Assembly (NCBI GenBank): GCA_033439685.1
Contig: JAUEDM010000003.1
Span: forward strand, 3,316,001 to 3,380,000
Source: Apodospora peruviana
Taxonomy: Eukaryota > Ascomycota > Sordariomycetes > Sordariales > Lasiosphaeriaceae
Direction of reading: 5' to 3'
Length of the DNA: 64,000 nucleotides
Made by a program: the position numbers and the translations under genes. The notes beneath the pieces were generated by a model that was not told the DNA's origin, made no database searches, and saw nothing but the letters and a program-made list of their open reading frames with translations. This document shows positions 1 to 11,458 of this stretch, piece by piece (position 1 is the stretch's first letter; each line of letters starts with the position of its first letter).

Positions 1-577
1 CCTACTCTGGTAGGTGGTGATGAATGGAACCGAGATCTTCAAAGACCCTGGCCCATGCATGGAAACGGGGTGCAGATGGTGTGATCTGGGGGTATTCGCT
101 TTCCGCGTCGTTGCATTTCAATTGCATGCATCGCTGTGGTTGCGCGTCTCTCCAGGTACTGTTTGGGGCACGCAATAGCCGCTGGTGACGTCTGATGGGG
201 ACCCCGACGGAAGTACGGAAAGGGAAAATTCAACAGGAAAAAAATCGACCTGGGAGATCAGTTTTTATCAAACGAAGGCATCTCCATTCCGCCTTTCAGC
301 CTTTTTAGCACCTTTACACGCCTATTAATTCCGAGTTTTATTTGTACATAACCCACCATACACTTATAACAGTCATTTTGGGGACCTGTACCCTCCATTG
401 TTGACATCTTTGCAGGGCAGCTATACAAGACCTGGATATACCATCATACCGCAACCTGGGCGATTACGTATACCCCAGCTCCGTGCCCTCCTGCTTAATT
501 GAGCTTCAGTTTCAGTTTTACCTTCTTTCCCCTCACTACCTTAGCCCTCGGAAAGACAAACTCGAGTATCCTTTTTG
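1..577. other. upstream region of the metal transporter, no gene seen
   Basis: No convincing coding sequence was found. The only sizeable open frame, 39-233 on the minus strand, is short and low-complexity. The last 100 bases before the start at 578 are C/T-rich (for example 500-545), which is usual for a fungal promoter and leader. Confidence 0.5.
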
Positions 578-2355
578 ATGCCTCTGCTCCGTTGCACCAG
601 GCAGAGGAGTAGCAGTAGCGGCAACAGTCGGCAATGCTCAGGCCCTCGTCTGGCGCGTTACCTCTGTACCCCTACGCCGCCCACAGCAAGCCTGAGCCTG
701 AGCCTGAGCCTGAGCTCGAGCTCGAGCTCGAGCTCGACGAGCAGCAGTGGATCACACCTCACCACCTCCTTGCAGCAGCCGAGAAGGACCCGGAGCCAGC
801 ATCCTCCATTTAGCCCAGCTGGGGGCGCATCCAGGAGGCCACATCATCATCATCTACTTCGACTGCAACAATTATTTCACCAGCAGCCGAGCTGCAGTCA
901 CGCTTACGAGACTTACTCGGCCCGCCGCTCATTTGACGACCGTTTCGGTAGACGTTCCTTACAACAGACATCGAACTCACCTACCTTACCAGGTTTACAT
1001 ACACGGACCTCAGCCAACTATTTTTCTTCTTCCTCAACCTCGATCTCTTCACCAGAATCATTGCGACACCGACCCAGGAGACCTTCACTTTCGAAAACCA
1101 GAATTGGCAGTATTATGGCGACCGCCAGCCAAGCGCGCGGCCACGCGGGCCATTCCCATCACCACCACGACAATGTCTACCTCACCTCAACCAACAAAAA
1201 CGACGCTGGCGTGCGCATCACCCGCATCGGTCTCTATTCCAACCTCTGCATGGCCATTGCCAAAGGTGCGGGCGGCTACGCGTTCAATTCGCAGTCCATG
1301 ATCGCCGACGCATGGCACAGTCTTACGGACCTGGCGTCCGATATCCTGACGTTGGCGACGGTATCCTGGAGCTTGCGCCCGCCGACAGCCAAATTTCCCA
1401 TGGGGTTCGGCAAGGTCGAGAGCTTAGGCTCGCTGGGCGTGTCGAGCATGCTTTTGTTTGGTGGGGTGTTTATGTGCATGAACAGCTGCACGTCACTATA
1501 CGCACATTTTCTTCTGGATCCCGAATCGGCTGCGGCTCTGCTGGAACACGGTCATTCCCATGGGCACAGTCACGGGCACAGTCACGGCGTTGCTGGAGAA
1601 GGACCTAGTTTGCACGCTGCTTGGCTTGCGGCTGGTACTGTTGCGGTTAAGGAGTGGTTGTACCATGCCAGTAAGTTTCTAACCCACTCTTCAATCGTTA
1701 TGGCACAATGGAAGTATCCTAACAATCGTCGCGTAAAACAGCAATGAAAGTAGCACGCGAGCGCAAGTCCTCAGTTCTGGCGTCCAACGCCGTCCATCAT
1801 CGCGTCGACAGCCTCACGGGAATCGTTACCCTACTTGCTATCCTCGGTGCCAACTTCCTGCAGAACGCCGCATGGCTCGACCCCGTCGGTGGCCTCCTCA
1901 TCTCGCTCCTCGTCATACGCGCCGGCTGGAGCAATACAATCTCGGCCCTCTTCGAGCTCGCCGACAGGAGTATCGACAACGAAGTCAAGCGGTCGATCCG
2001 CCGGCAAGCGCTCAAGGGCCTCACCACGGTGAGCGAACACCACGAGATTGAGATCCGCGACGTGAGCGGTGTCAAGTCTGGGCAGAACTACCTGGTCGAC
2101 TTGGAGGTCGCGGTGCCGAGCATGTGGACGGTGGAGGATGTTAGAGGAGTGGAGGAGGCCGTGAGGACGCAGGTGGGCGCCAAAGTCAGGGGTGTGAGGC
2201 GCGTCAGGGTGAGATTCGTGCCTAAGGACTTGGAAAGTGAGGAGCACTTTAACGAGTTTATCCCCGGGGATGTTAGCCCCAAGACGAGCCCCGAGCCAGA
2301 GAGTGAGGATGATCATGATCACGGGAATGGGAATGGGCATCATCATAAAGCGTAA
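578..2355 (+). CDS. mitochondrial cation diffusion facilitator (MMT1/MMT2-type iron/metal transporter)
   Basis: Two exons, 578-1670 and 1742-2355, give a 568-aa protein. The 71-nt intron has a GTAAGT donor and a CTAAC branch site, and splits a Thr codon. The first ATG is at 578. The N-terminus (about 180 aa) is rich in Ser and Arg and looks like a long mitochondrial presequence, with a Leu-Ser/poly-Ser run encoded by tandem hexamers (691-736). The cation-efflux domain follows. Metal-site residues visible are D244, H247 and D251 (DAWHSLTD) and H383 and D387 (HHRVD). Two His-rich stretches (HSHHHHD and a repeated HGHS loop near residues 325-340) are typical zinc/iron-handling features of this family. 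The C-terminal cytoplasmic-type domain is about 430-540. Known yeast MMT proteins move iron across the inner mitochondrial membrane; metal specificity here is inferred. Confidence 0.9.
691..736 (+). repeat. in-frame tandem hexamers CCTGAG and CTCGAG
   Basis: Four copies of CCTGAG (691-714) run into about three and a half copies of CTCGAG. They lie inside the transporter's N-terminal coding region and encode alternating Leu-Ser, then Ser runs. The unit is six bases, so length changes keep the frame. Confidence 0.85.
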
Positions 2356-3242
2356 TAGAGAGAGTATTCTGTGGTTAGCTCCTTCTTGTGTTTAGCCTTG
2401 TATGTTATGTGGATATTTATTATGGTACTTGGTGCGACTGCACCCGTCTGACTTTGTTTATGTTTCCAAGTTATTGAGTAGAACGAAACAATTCCCCGGT
2501 ATTATGGATGTATTTCTGTACAGGGAGGTGCTTAGTTGTAATCGTGGGAGGTCATTGTCTGGAGGGTCATATCGTCACTTGCCAAAAGTATGTCTGGAAC
2601 CCCCTGAATACGAGTTCCGGTATTGCTAGATCCCATCACAACTCTATTACCAAGCATAAATCTAGCAGATCGTTTAGACGTTACCATTGCCTCCCCTTCC
2701 AGTGGTGGTGGGCCGGGGCCGGGGGGGGGGGGGAACCAGGCCAAGTTTGTCCTGTGCAGGGCTGATTGAGACCAACAGCCTCACCTCTTTGTACTGACCT
2801 GCTATTGGCTGGCAGAATTCAGGCTAAATAGCCCCAGCACCAGACCACCAGACAAGGCTATCGCTGATGATTCTTCCCCGCCATGTGGTCTCGGCCTCCA
2901 GATTCATGGATACGGCTGCCCCACGTTTCGATCCCCTCCTCCCCCCAAGAAGGCGGGACAGCTAGGACCGGGCGAGACGGGATGAATGTGCCCTGTCTTG
3001 GCTTTCTGTAGGTCGAACAGTAGATCGGTCGTAGAGATCACGCGGGATATTTTTTTTCTTTTCTTCCTCCTTCGGTGTCTAATTTGAATCGTGTCTGAAA
3101 GCGCAGTTTGAAGTATTGTCGAGCAAAGTTGCTGAGAGCCCTCTGTCTGAGACTCCGAGCTTACAGCAAATAACCCGCCTATCCTCATCGTAATTACCAA
3201 CGAACAAAGGGCTGCTACCGCTGGGCTGCGCTGCGTGGAACA
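2356..3242. other. intergenic: transporter 3' end and xylulokinase promoter
   Basis: No gene was recognised. It contains a run of 13 G at 2721-2733 preceded by GGCCGGGGCC, and a C/T-rich segment at 3050-3075 before the xylulokinase start. Confidence 0.5.
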
Positions 3243-5123
3243 ATGAGTGACAACGGACCGCTCTACCTCGGGTTCGACCTGTCAACCCAACAACTTAAAG
3301 GTGTGTGTGTGCTGTCAAATTTCCGCAGAACATCAACCAAGACAAACCTACGTTCCTAACACTATCGCCCCCCTCCCACAGCAATCGTAATCCAATCCGA
3401 CCTCCACGTCGTATCCGACGCCAAAGTTGATTTCGACGCCGACTTCGGCTCCAAATATGGGATCAAGAAGGGCGTCCTGCTCAACGACGCCGAGGGCGAG
3501 GTCTACGCGCCCGTGGCCATGTGGCTCGAGGCCCTCGACCTCGTCCTGAAGCGCCTCCAGGACAAACAGACACCCCTGAATCGCATCAGCGGAATCAGCG
3601 GGTCGTGCCAGCAGCACGGGAGCGTGTACTGGAGCCGCGAGGCCGAGACGTTGCTCGCCGAGTTGTCGCCAGACGCAACCCTGGTCGACCAGCTCAACCC
3701 GAAAGCGTTTTCGCACCCCTATGCACCCAATTGGCAGGACCACAGCACACAACATGAGTGCGACAAGTTTGATGCCAAGTTAGGGACTGCGGACCGGCTG
3801 GCTGCGGTTACGGGGAGTGCGGCGCATCATGTGAGTCCTTTCCTTTCCTTACCTTTGCTTGCGCAATAGGAATGAATGGCACAAGAATTCGACTGACGCA
3901 TTTGATGATAGCGCTTCACCGGTACCCAAATAATGCGCCTTCGCCGCAAGCTACCAGAGATGTACGCCGCCACCTCCAGGATATCACTCGTCTCCTCCTT
4001 CCTGGCCTCGCTCTTCCTGGGCGCCGTCGCGCCAATGGACATCAGCGACGTCTGCGGCATGAACCTCTGGGATATATCGGCCAACAAGTGGTCCGAACCG
4101 CTGCTCGAACTGGCTGCGGGCAAGGACGGGGTGGCGGAACTGCACAGGAAGCTCGGCGAGGTCCGGCAAGACGGCGGCGGCAGCATGGGCGGAATCAGCA
4201 GCTACTTCACGGCCAAGTACGGATTCAGCCCCGACTGCCAGGTCGCTCCCTTCACCGGCGACAACCCGGCTACGATCCTGGCGTTGCCGCTTCGCCCTCT
4301 CGATGCCATCGTCAGCCTCGGCACCAGCACCACCTTTCTCATGATCACGCCCGTCTACAAGCCCGACCCGAGCTACCACTTCTTCAACCACCCGACGACC
4401 CCAGGCCAGTACATGTTCATGCTGTGCTACAAGAACGGCGGCCTGGCGCGCGAGAAGGTCCGCGATGTCCTCCCCAAACCCGAGGACTCGTCCGATCCCT
4501 GGGCGAATTTCAACAAGCACGCGCTCGTGACGCCGCCACTGGACATTAAGTTGGAGTCCGACCGCGCCAAGCTGGGGCTGTACTTCTATCTTCCCGAGAT
4601 CGTCCCCAACATCCGCGCCGGGACCTGGCGGTACACGTGCAACGCCGCCGACGGCAGCGCGCTGGAAGAGGTTGAGAAGCCTTGGGCTCCCGAGACCGAC
4701 GCGCGCGTCATCGTCGAGTCCCAGGCACTGTCGATGCGCTTGCGGAGCCACAACCTCGTCCACAGCCCCGGCGAGGGCCAGCCTGCCCAGCCGCGGCGTA
4801 TCTACCTGGTCGGCGGCGGCTCGCTGAACCCGGCGATCGCAAGGGTGATTGGCGACGTCCTGGGCAGCACGGACGGCGTGTACAAGCTCGACGTGGGCGG
4901 AAACGCGTGCGCTCTGGGTGGTGCCTACAAGGCTGTCTGGGCTTTCGAGAGGGCCGACGGCGAGACCTTTGACGAGCTCATTGGGAAGCGGTGGAAGGAG
5001 GAGGGCGCGATCCAGAAGGTGGATGATGGGTATCGGGATGGTGTCTTCCAAAAGTATGTGAATGTGCTGGGCGCGTTTGAGGAGATGGAGGCGCGGATTT
5101 TAAAGGTTGCCAAGAATACGTGA
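3243..5123 (+). CDS. XKS1: D-xylulose kinase (FGGY family)
   Basis: Exons 3243-3300, 3382-3830 and 3912-5123 give 572 aa, the usual length for fungal xylulokinase. The enzyme phosphorylates D-xylulose to D-xylulose 5-phosphate in the cytosol, linking pentose catabolism to the pentose phosphate pathway. The N-terminal phosphate-binding strand is visible ([11 protein letters not shown]), as are SGSCQQHG, the catalytic-Asp region [14 protein letters not shown], the LGTSTTF loop and the C-terminal ATP-site motif [14 protein letters not shown]. The first intron uses a GTGTGT donor inside a GT repeat, weaker than the GTGAGT of the second. The start follows from the conserved N-terminal strand directly after the first ATG. 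Neighbouring genes are unrelated to pentose metabolism. Confidence 0.95.
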
Positions 5124-5659
5124 GGTAATGTACAAAGAATGAGATGGGAGTTTGTTAGAACCAGATGGGATGAAATCGAGTTGAAGTGCTCAAAGAGTAT
5201 GTAAACAATGCCTGCGCCGCGCTGCTTCAGTGGCACCGTTGATTATGAAGCACTGTTTCGGTTTTTGTTTGCAGCAAGAAAAAGATCAAGTCAGCATGCT
5301 GAGGTGTTGTCAGCGTGCCAAGTATAGAAACCGAGACCAGCCTCCTTTCTAATTCGTACGGAACTCGAGACTTCTTTGCCTCAAGAATGTGGACATCGGT
5401 ATTCGGGTTGGTCGGAGCGGTCGGAAATTATGGACACTCGGGGAATTACCTTATTCACGACGTATTCCGTAATACTGATCGGCTCGCTTGGCGTGGCAGT
5501 GTCCAACCCGTCGGATTCTCCTCTCACACCTAGGGTAAGTTCCGCCCACATCACCGTCGGGTTGTGCACCTGAGACCACCTGTTTCCATCTCAAAAGGGC
5601 ATTTTTGGCGTGTCTGGCATGTCGAAATCGGAAAAATAACTCGACGCCCGGCTCCCGCG
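5124..5659. other. intergenic between xylulokinase and hydrolase
   Basis: Two genes in the same direction share this 536-base space. No open frame looks coding on either strand, and no repeat or RNA gene was recognised. Confidence 0.5.
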
Positions 5660-7179
5660 ATGCCACAACAACCAACCACATCGGACGACGCAGCCAACCA
5701 GCTCAACGGACATCATCCCGGAGCCGACAACCAGCAACGGACACGGGGCGACGGCGGTCCGAGTGAGATGGAGCTGGGCCCTGTGTCCTACCTCGACTGC
5801 ATCGTCTTTTGTCTCTTGCTTGCTCCCCAGCTGGTCTGGCGCGTCGGGCTGCTGGATACGTGCTTCTGCGTCTTGCAGACGCTGCCCTTTCTTTGTACGT
5901 TACCTAACCTGTTTCTACTATGGTAGTACAATGTCATGCGCCGCCGCTTGCCGCTTGCCTGCTTGTTGACTGGCTAGCTGCTCAGTGCTGAGGCTTCCGG
6001 CTTCGTTTGTCTATGAGAGGTATCTCGTTCCACAAATGAGCCGCTCGTCTTCTGTTTGGAGAGCATCGGCATTCGAGGATGTCGTCACCCGGTGCGTGCG
6101 GTACGCGTTCACACACGTCCCGCCGAGGATCGGGAGAGTGTTCTTCTCGAAAGAGGTCGCGCTTCCGTTTCTGAGGTTTCGACTGCTCCGGAACGGGTAT
6201 CTTAGGCCTCCGATCCGGTGGAAGGTGCATCGTGAGGTACACCCACCTCCACCAACACGCTACCCTACGACATGATTTTGGTCGCTGACTACTACTATGC
6301 TGCTGGCGTTTTAGAGGCATTGCAAGGGCATCTGGATGGTACAAGACCCCTCGGAAGAACCCGACTTTGTTCTTTACTACGCGCACGGTGAGGTTCATCG
6401 CCCCCAACATGTCCGTCCTCATTGGCGTTGACGTCCTCCCAGGTGGCGGTTTTTCGTTGGGCACACCTTACTTTTATCTCGAGTTCCTGTTGACATGGTT
6501 GTCAATCCTGGTGGAGTTCGGATACTGCAATCCGGCTATATTCGCACTTGAATATACGGTTGTTCCCGATGCTTCATTCCCAGTACAGGTTGAGGAGGCT
6601 ATTTCGGGGTATAAGCACGTGTTAGAAGTGGCTAGAGATCCGTCGATTGTGTGTGTTAGCGGAGATTCAGCCGGTGCAATGCTCATCCTGAATCTCTTGC
6701 TTCATCTCGGCGGTAAGGAGGCCAACAGTCTCAACCAGGGGCTCCGCATCCCAAAGCCAGCACTTGCCCTCCTGATCTCGCCCTGGGTGACTCTCGTCTC
6801 AACACGGCATGTAAACACGCGGAGCGACTATTTGGATGTTGAGCAGCTACATCAGTACGGGTTGCAGTTTGCAGGCGAGAGAATCTCCGCGAACGATCCT
6901 TTGATATCGCCGGGCTGCTGTGAAGATAGATCCTGGTGGAAGCGGTCAAGTCCTTCGGCGGGGTTTGTCATTACCTACGGAGAGGAAGAGGTGTTCACAC
7001 GAGATATTCAGGAGTGGCTAAAGGTGCTACGAGAAGCAGGCGTTATTGTCTCGAGCAACTGTGAGCCTGGCGGGATCCACGCATGGCCAGTGGCGTCTTT
7101 GTTCCTTTCAAGCAACCGACGTGAGCGATTGCGAGGACTGGGATCTATGACAGAGGAAATTAGAAAGCGAGTTCCTTGA
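5660..7179 (+). CDS. alpha/beta hydrolase, HSL-like (fold-3) family, membrane-anchored
   Basis: Four exons, 5660-5894, 5986-6236, 6315-6387 and 6443-7179, give 431 aa. A hydrophobic segment near residues 42-80 suggests an N-terminal membrane anchor. The oxyanion-hole motif HGGGF is split by the third intron (G|GT GGC GGT). The nucleophile elbow is GDSAG and the presumptive catalytic His is in GGIHAW near the C-terminus. These three elements place it in the hormone-sensitive-lipase/arylesterase branch. The substrate cannot be read from the sequence; lipase, esterase and formamidase activities are all known in related proteins. The second intron has a weak GTACAC donor, but the join gives EHCKGIW-type conserved sequence (REHRHCKGIW region) and keeps frame. 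Confidence 0.85.
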
Positions 7180-9121
7180 GTGAGAAATGATAAATATGCA
7201 ATGTAGCAGATGCAGTCAGATTAGATCAAGTTATTTGTGCCATCACCGACATGATCAGCGAAGATGAACCCATAGCCTGGGGCTCGGTTTCTTCAACACT
7301 GTGTTCTGCGTCTCTGGCTTATCAAGAGCTCCTTGAATTGTCATCATGTACGCGGCCGGGAGATAGGAAAGAAATTAGCAAGACTTGCCCTTATCTTTGT
7401 CCGTGGCTTGCATAAGGTAGTCGATGGACGTGGTCTCTTTGGCCGAGCGACGAGCCGAGGACTCAGGACGCGAAGTGATGGATGAAAGAGAAGGAAGAAA
7501 CTGGAGGCAAAACGGTCGAAGTGATGATCAACATCATCGCATGCATGACATGCGCCAAGCAAATCTCGAAACGACGTCGATGCAGGTTGTGGGAAAGGTA
7601 AGTAAACAGTCGGACGTCGATGCGATGTGCGTTGGTTTAGAATTGGTTGTGGCCTGTCGTGTTGTCTCCTTGGGTGAGCCGGTGAGGAAAGATTCCTGAA
7701 GATCTTTGCTCCTTCTGCGGGAAAGCTTGGGAGGCTGTGCTCGACCTTACCCAATTAGGCAAGGTCGGCCCTCGTTGATCTGGCTTTGCTGTGGGTGAGC
7801 GTGAGGGGCATATAAACGGACTGCCTGTCCCACGAATTCCCGCCTCCCCGCCTTGCTTTCGGCGGTACTGTAAAAATACGGATAGACCTCCACACCGCCA
7901 AACCTACCCCGCCAAAAAGCTTCGTTCAGGCCCAGCCAGGTCCAGAAGCACGGTTTCCTGCCATCCAATCCACGGTTAGCCTTCCCATTTCATCTTTTTT
8001 GAATTTCACCTCGAAGTGTCTTTTCATTTCACTGAAGTTACCGTTTTCCCCTGGTGTTCCAGTTGCTTTGCGACTTCTCGAGACTCTCACTTCACCCCAC
8101 ATACCCTCCTTGTGGCTCCTCGCTTCAAACCCACTCTCTTTGTGCTCTTCACTCCAACTACGATGACCTCACTGTTGGCAGTCCCAATTCCCGACATCCT
8201 CGCCCGTTGCTGTACGACAGTCAAATACGGCTGAGCTTAGTCGACAGGCCAGAGAGCAAACATTGCGATCTGGGCTATATCAGGGACTCTGTCTGGCTAC
8301 AGGATATATCCATGTTGCTGGCGGTTTGTGCATTTATGGAGGGTAGCTTCCAGGTTCTGAATAGCTGTCTTCGCCGACAGTGGTCCCTTGCCGCATGTTG
8401 CTCACAGGCCGTGACTTGATCGAACACATCAAGGGAGCTGCTATCCATATCTGCCGCATCCAGTTACCCTGGGTATTAAGTCGCGCCAACCGTCTGGACT
8501 TGGACTGTGGTTCATCACGCTTCAGGTTGGAAAGCTGAATGAAGCTCAAGCTGCCCGGCTGCCTGCCCCGCGTCGTCATAGGTCTTTCTCTCCTTCCGTC
8601 TTGCCAATTCCATCTGGGCCTGCTGCCTGGATGTCTCACACGTATTACCGCTATTTCACACTCACACTGGATATCCCTCACAACCTTACATTCACTTACA
8701 GGCATTGGGTGTCTCTGCATCGTCCAGTCGGCGATGTCAAGCTGCATATTAGCTGGAGCCCTGCACAAAATACCCCTCCATCCTTGGCCCCAGGTCCTCC
8801 CTTCTCACAGTCTCACGTCCCTAGCCACAAACAGACGCATTCACACGCGAACAAATGACTCTCGAGTGTTCGCTGTCGACTCGGCAGAGATTAACTGGTA
8901 CTACTTAGTAGCCCAATCCCCGCTAGCACCGGCAACCAGAGTGCCTAAAGGAATCCACTCAAGCTCTCTCCGCCACCCCACTTCACGATAGCACCACGTG
9001 CCGGAAGCCGAAAGAAGGTGCAACCAGCGAACCAGAACAAGGCCAACGTATTATCCAAAAAATAAAGAAGGCCCAAATTCGCTTTGTTTGCTCGATCTGC
9101 GTTGTCGCTCCTTTTTGCGCC
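7180..9121. other. long intergenic region with promoter-like TATA and pyrimidine tracts
   Basis: 1.9 kb without a convincing gene. A TATAAA at 7811-7816 is followed by a C/T-rich stretch (about 8030-8160) and then an ATG at 8161 opening only a 24-codon frame. This looks like a promoter whose product is not obvious. It may feed a long spliced leader for the NC2 alpha gene at 9122, or a non-coding transcript. Confidence 0.4.
7811..7816 (+). promoter_or_regulatory. TATA-box-like element
   Basis: TATAAA lies in the context GGCATATAAACGG, about 200 bases before a pyrimidine-rich tract. No confident gene follows directly. Confidence 0.3.
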
Positions 9122-10204
9122 ATGTCCGGCGACGGCACTTATGCTCCTAAATCCCCGGACCTTTCATCCTTCTACTCGGCCGGCCCCACCTCGAATCAAA
9201 GTCATCCACCACAGACCGGGACCCAACTCCAAGCGACCCAACCACTTGGAATTGGCGGTGCGCGACCTTTATCACAGCAATCTCAGTCACAATTTTCTCC
9301 GCAGCAGCTCTTGCATCTGCAACCTCCCCCATCAGCACCGTATTTCCCCGAAGCACCTAGGAGCACTTATTCAGCCCACCCCCAGCTGCATCAACAACAG
9401 CACCAGCTGCCAGCTTCGCCACAATCTATAGCCCAAAGTCCATCAAGCACGTTAGGTGTAGGCTACTTGACGCGTCCACCTTCAACACAGCAGCCATATT
9501 ATTCTTCAGCCCAGCCCTCCTCGCAGCCAGCTCAACAGACACAAACTGGGACTGGATACACATTACAGGGCCCGCCAGAAGTATCACCTTACTTTCAGAC
9601 TTACGGGGGCGCCCCATATCAACAGCAGCAACAGCAGCAGCAACTTCAGCACCAATTCTCTGTTCAACAACAGACATATCCGCAGCAGCAGCAGCAGTCC
9701 CAGCAGTACTACGGGCATCCGGCACTTACAGCTCAAATAAAGAGAGAATCAAACTCGTTATCCCCCGCAAACACAATGCCACCTAGACGAGCGGCGGCGC
9801 AGGCTGCACAGCCTCCAGCTATCGAGCCGTCTCCGGTGAAGACCAAATTTCCGACGGCGAGGATCAAGCGGATCATGCAGGCCGACGAGGAAGTTGGCAA
9901 GGTAGCTCAGCAAACGCCTATTGCGGTGGGCAAGGCTCTGGAGCTGTTCATGGTCCAGCTCGTTTCCAGGAGTGCGGAGGTGGCGCGAGAAAAGAACTCG
10001 AAGCGTGTGTCAGCTCAGATGCTCAAGCAAGTGGTGGAATCTGACGAGCAATGGGATTTCTTGCGGGACATTGTCGCTCGCGTCGAGAACGAAGAAAAGG
10101 CTGCCAAGAGCGGCGGTCGCGCCAAAGTGGAGAGCGAGAGCTCGGAGGAAGAAGTGGTGGAGAAGAAGAAGACGACCAGAGCTGGGCGCAAGAAGAAGGC
10201 GTAG
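9122..10204 (+). CDS. BUR6: negative cofactor 2 alpha subunit (NC2alpha / DRAP1 / Bur6), histone-fold
   Basis: A single 360-aa exon. The C-terminal part (about residues 240-325) is a CBF/NF-Y/archaeal-type histone fold. It begins [14 protein letters not shown] and continues through [20 protein letters not shown] and [11 protein letters not shown], which match NC2 alpha rather than the NF-YC or DNA polymerase epsilon histone folds. With NC2 beta it forms a dimer that binds TBP on promoters and blocks TFIIA/TFIIB. The tail is Lys/Glu-rich (residues 330-360). Unusually, the fold is preceded by about 235 residues rich in Gln, Pro, Ser and Tyr, including CAG-encoded Gln runs near 9628-9700; yeast Bur6 is only about 140 aa. 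The start is the first ATG after a short AT-rich leader. Confidence 0.88.
   Translation: MSGDGTYAPKSPDLSSFYSAGPTSNQSHPPQTGTQLQATQPLGIGGARPLSQQSQSQFSPQQLLHLQPPPSAPYFPEAPRSTYSAHPQLHQQQHQLPASPQSIAQSPSSTLGVGYLTRPPSTQQPYYSSAQPSSQPAQQTQTGTGYTLQGPPEVSPYFQTYGGAPYQQQQQQQQLQHQFSVQQQTYPQQQQQSQQYYGHPALTAQIKRESNSLSPANTMPPRRAAAQAAQPPAIEPSPVKTKFPTARIKRIMQADEEVGKVAQQTPIAVGKALELFMVQLVSRSAEVAREKNSKRVSAQMLKQVVESDEQWDFLRDIVARVENEEKAAKSGGRAKVESESSEEEVVEKKKTTRAGRKKKA
9628..9705 (+). repeat. CAG/CAA trinucleotide-rich poly-Gln segments
   Basis: Interrupted CAG/CAA runs within the NC2 alpha N-terminal extension encode two Gln tracts. They are in frame and lie in the disordered region. Confidence 0.8.
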
Positions 10205-11458
10205 GGAGAGTGAGGGGATGGGATTAGGGACAAGGGACAGACGACTAAAAGCGACACAATGGTGGCCAAATGACTGATGAACTTCGAGGCAGGCAGGCGT
10301 TTTTTATTTTATTTTGGGTGGAGCATAACTGTCTATTGAGCATATAGAGCGGCGTTTGATCTCGTAGCAAACCATCGCCGGGTGCGTGGCATCCCAAGTA
10401 CCTACCTGCGTTAGGTCGGGTAGGTTGGTGGAAATGGGACGATCTTAAGCACGCGAATGAGATTTCAGGCGAGATACCAGAGCTCGCTATCTTTGAATTA
10501 GTATTTCGCGGAGCGAAAGTGGAATAAAATGAGGCTATCGTGGCCATTCTTGACAAACTCGGTAGTGTCCCTTCGGCTTTCCTTTGGTAAGTAATTTTTC
10601 GGGTTTGGACCGGGTTCTCGGGATCACGTCAAATCCCACGGGGCGGGCAATGGATGCACCAACAGCGGGTCTTTGGGCGACGCTACGAACAAGTGTACCG
10701 GTAGTGGACAAAGGAGAGGTACTAAACTGTTACCTGTAGACGATTCTAATCTATTATCGACAACGGTTTCCTCTACGGAGTACTCCTGTCCTTGCAACAC
10801 CACGGCGCAACAATGCGGTGGGACAAAGGTCATGACTGGCCTGAACCTTACACCTGCTTACGGCGCGCATGCCTGGCATACAGATATTGCAACGACGGGA
10901 GACGGGTGTGGAATACATTCAGGACGGGGAAACGGGAGTCGACAGATTGGTGTTTCGAGGGAAGATCTCTTTTTCCATGTTATGTCATGCTCGGAATCGC
11001 ACTTGCTCAGCCTTACTTTGTGTAATTCCACCACCTGTGGGGGCACCGAACCGGCAAGCACGGCTGTCATCGCCCACCCCATCTCGTTACAGCTTCTTCG
11101 CTCGCGCCTGCTATGATCCAATCCAGTTACTCCGTAGTGTCTGCACTTATCTGTCCCCAGCCTCAAGTGGCGCCTTTTGTCCTGGCGATACACCCCCTGG
11201 TCCTGGCGTTCCCGTAGCCCCCCCGCGTTTCCCTCCCATGTCCACTGTCCAAGGTTCTTATCTTGGGGTCCTGCCACACAAACGCAGCGGCGGAACCCGA
11301 TCCATATCGTCCACCTCCAACATCAGCATCCTCTTGGCGATAGTGGCTCGACGTCGATCTTTCTACAGTAGCATGCGTCCCGGCTCCCGCTGCTGCTGTC
11401 TCCGCGACGTTTTGGACATGACCATGGCCGGTTGAGACGACCGACCTGCGCGGCATCC
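10205..11458. other. intergenic / leader of the Gln-rich gene
   Basis: 1.25 kb. Several open frames overlap on both strands (for example 10858-11277 minus and 10869-11435 plus), but none has recognisable domains. An ACCTACCT-type motif is at about 10400. The part close to 11459 is C-rich, as expected for a leader. Confidence 0.45.

Noticed and set aside
10858..11435. Overlapping open frames on both strands before the Gln-rich gene
   Set aside because: No domains, GC-driven absence of stops, and no plausible start context.
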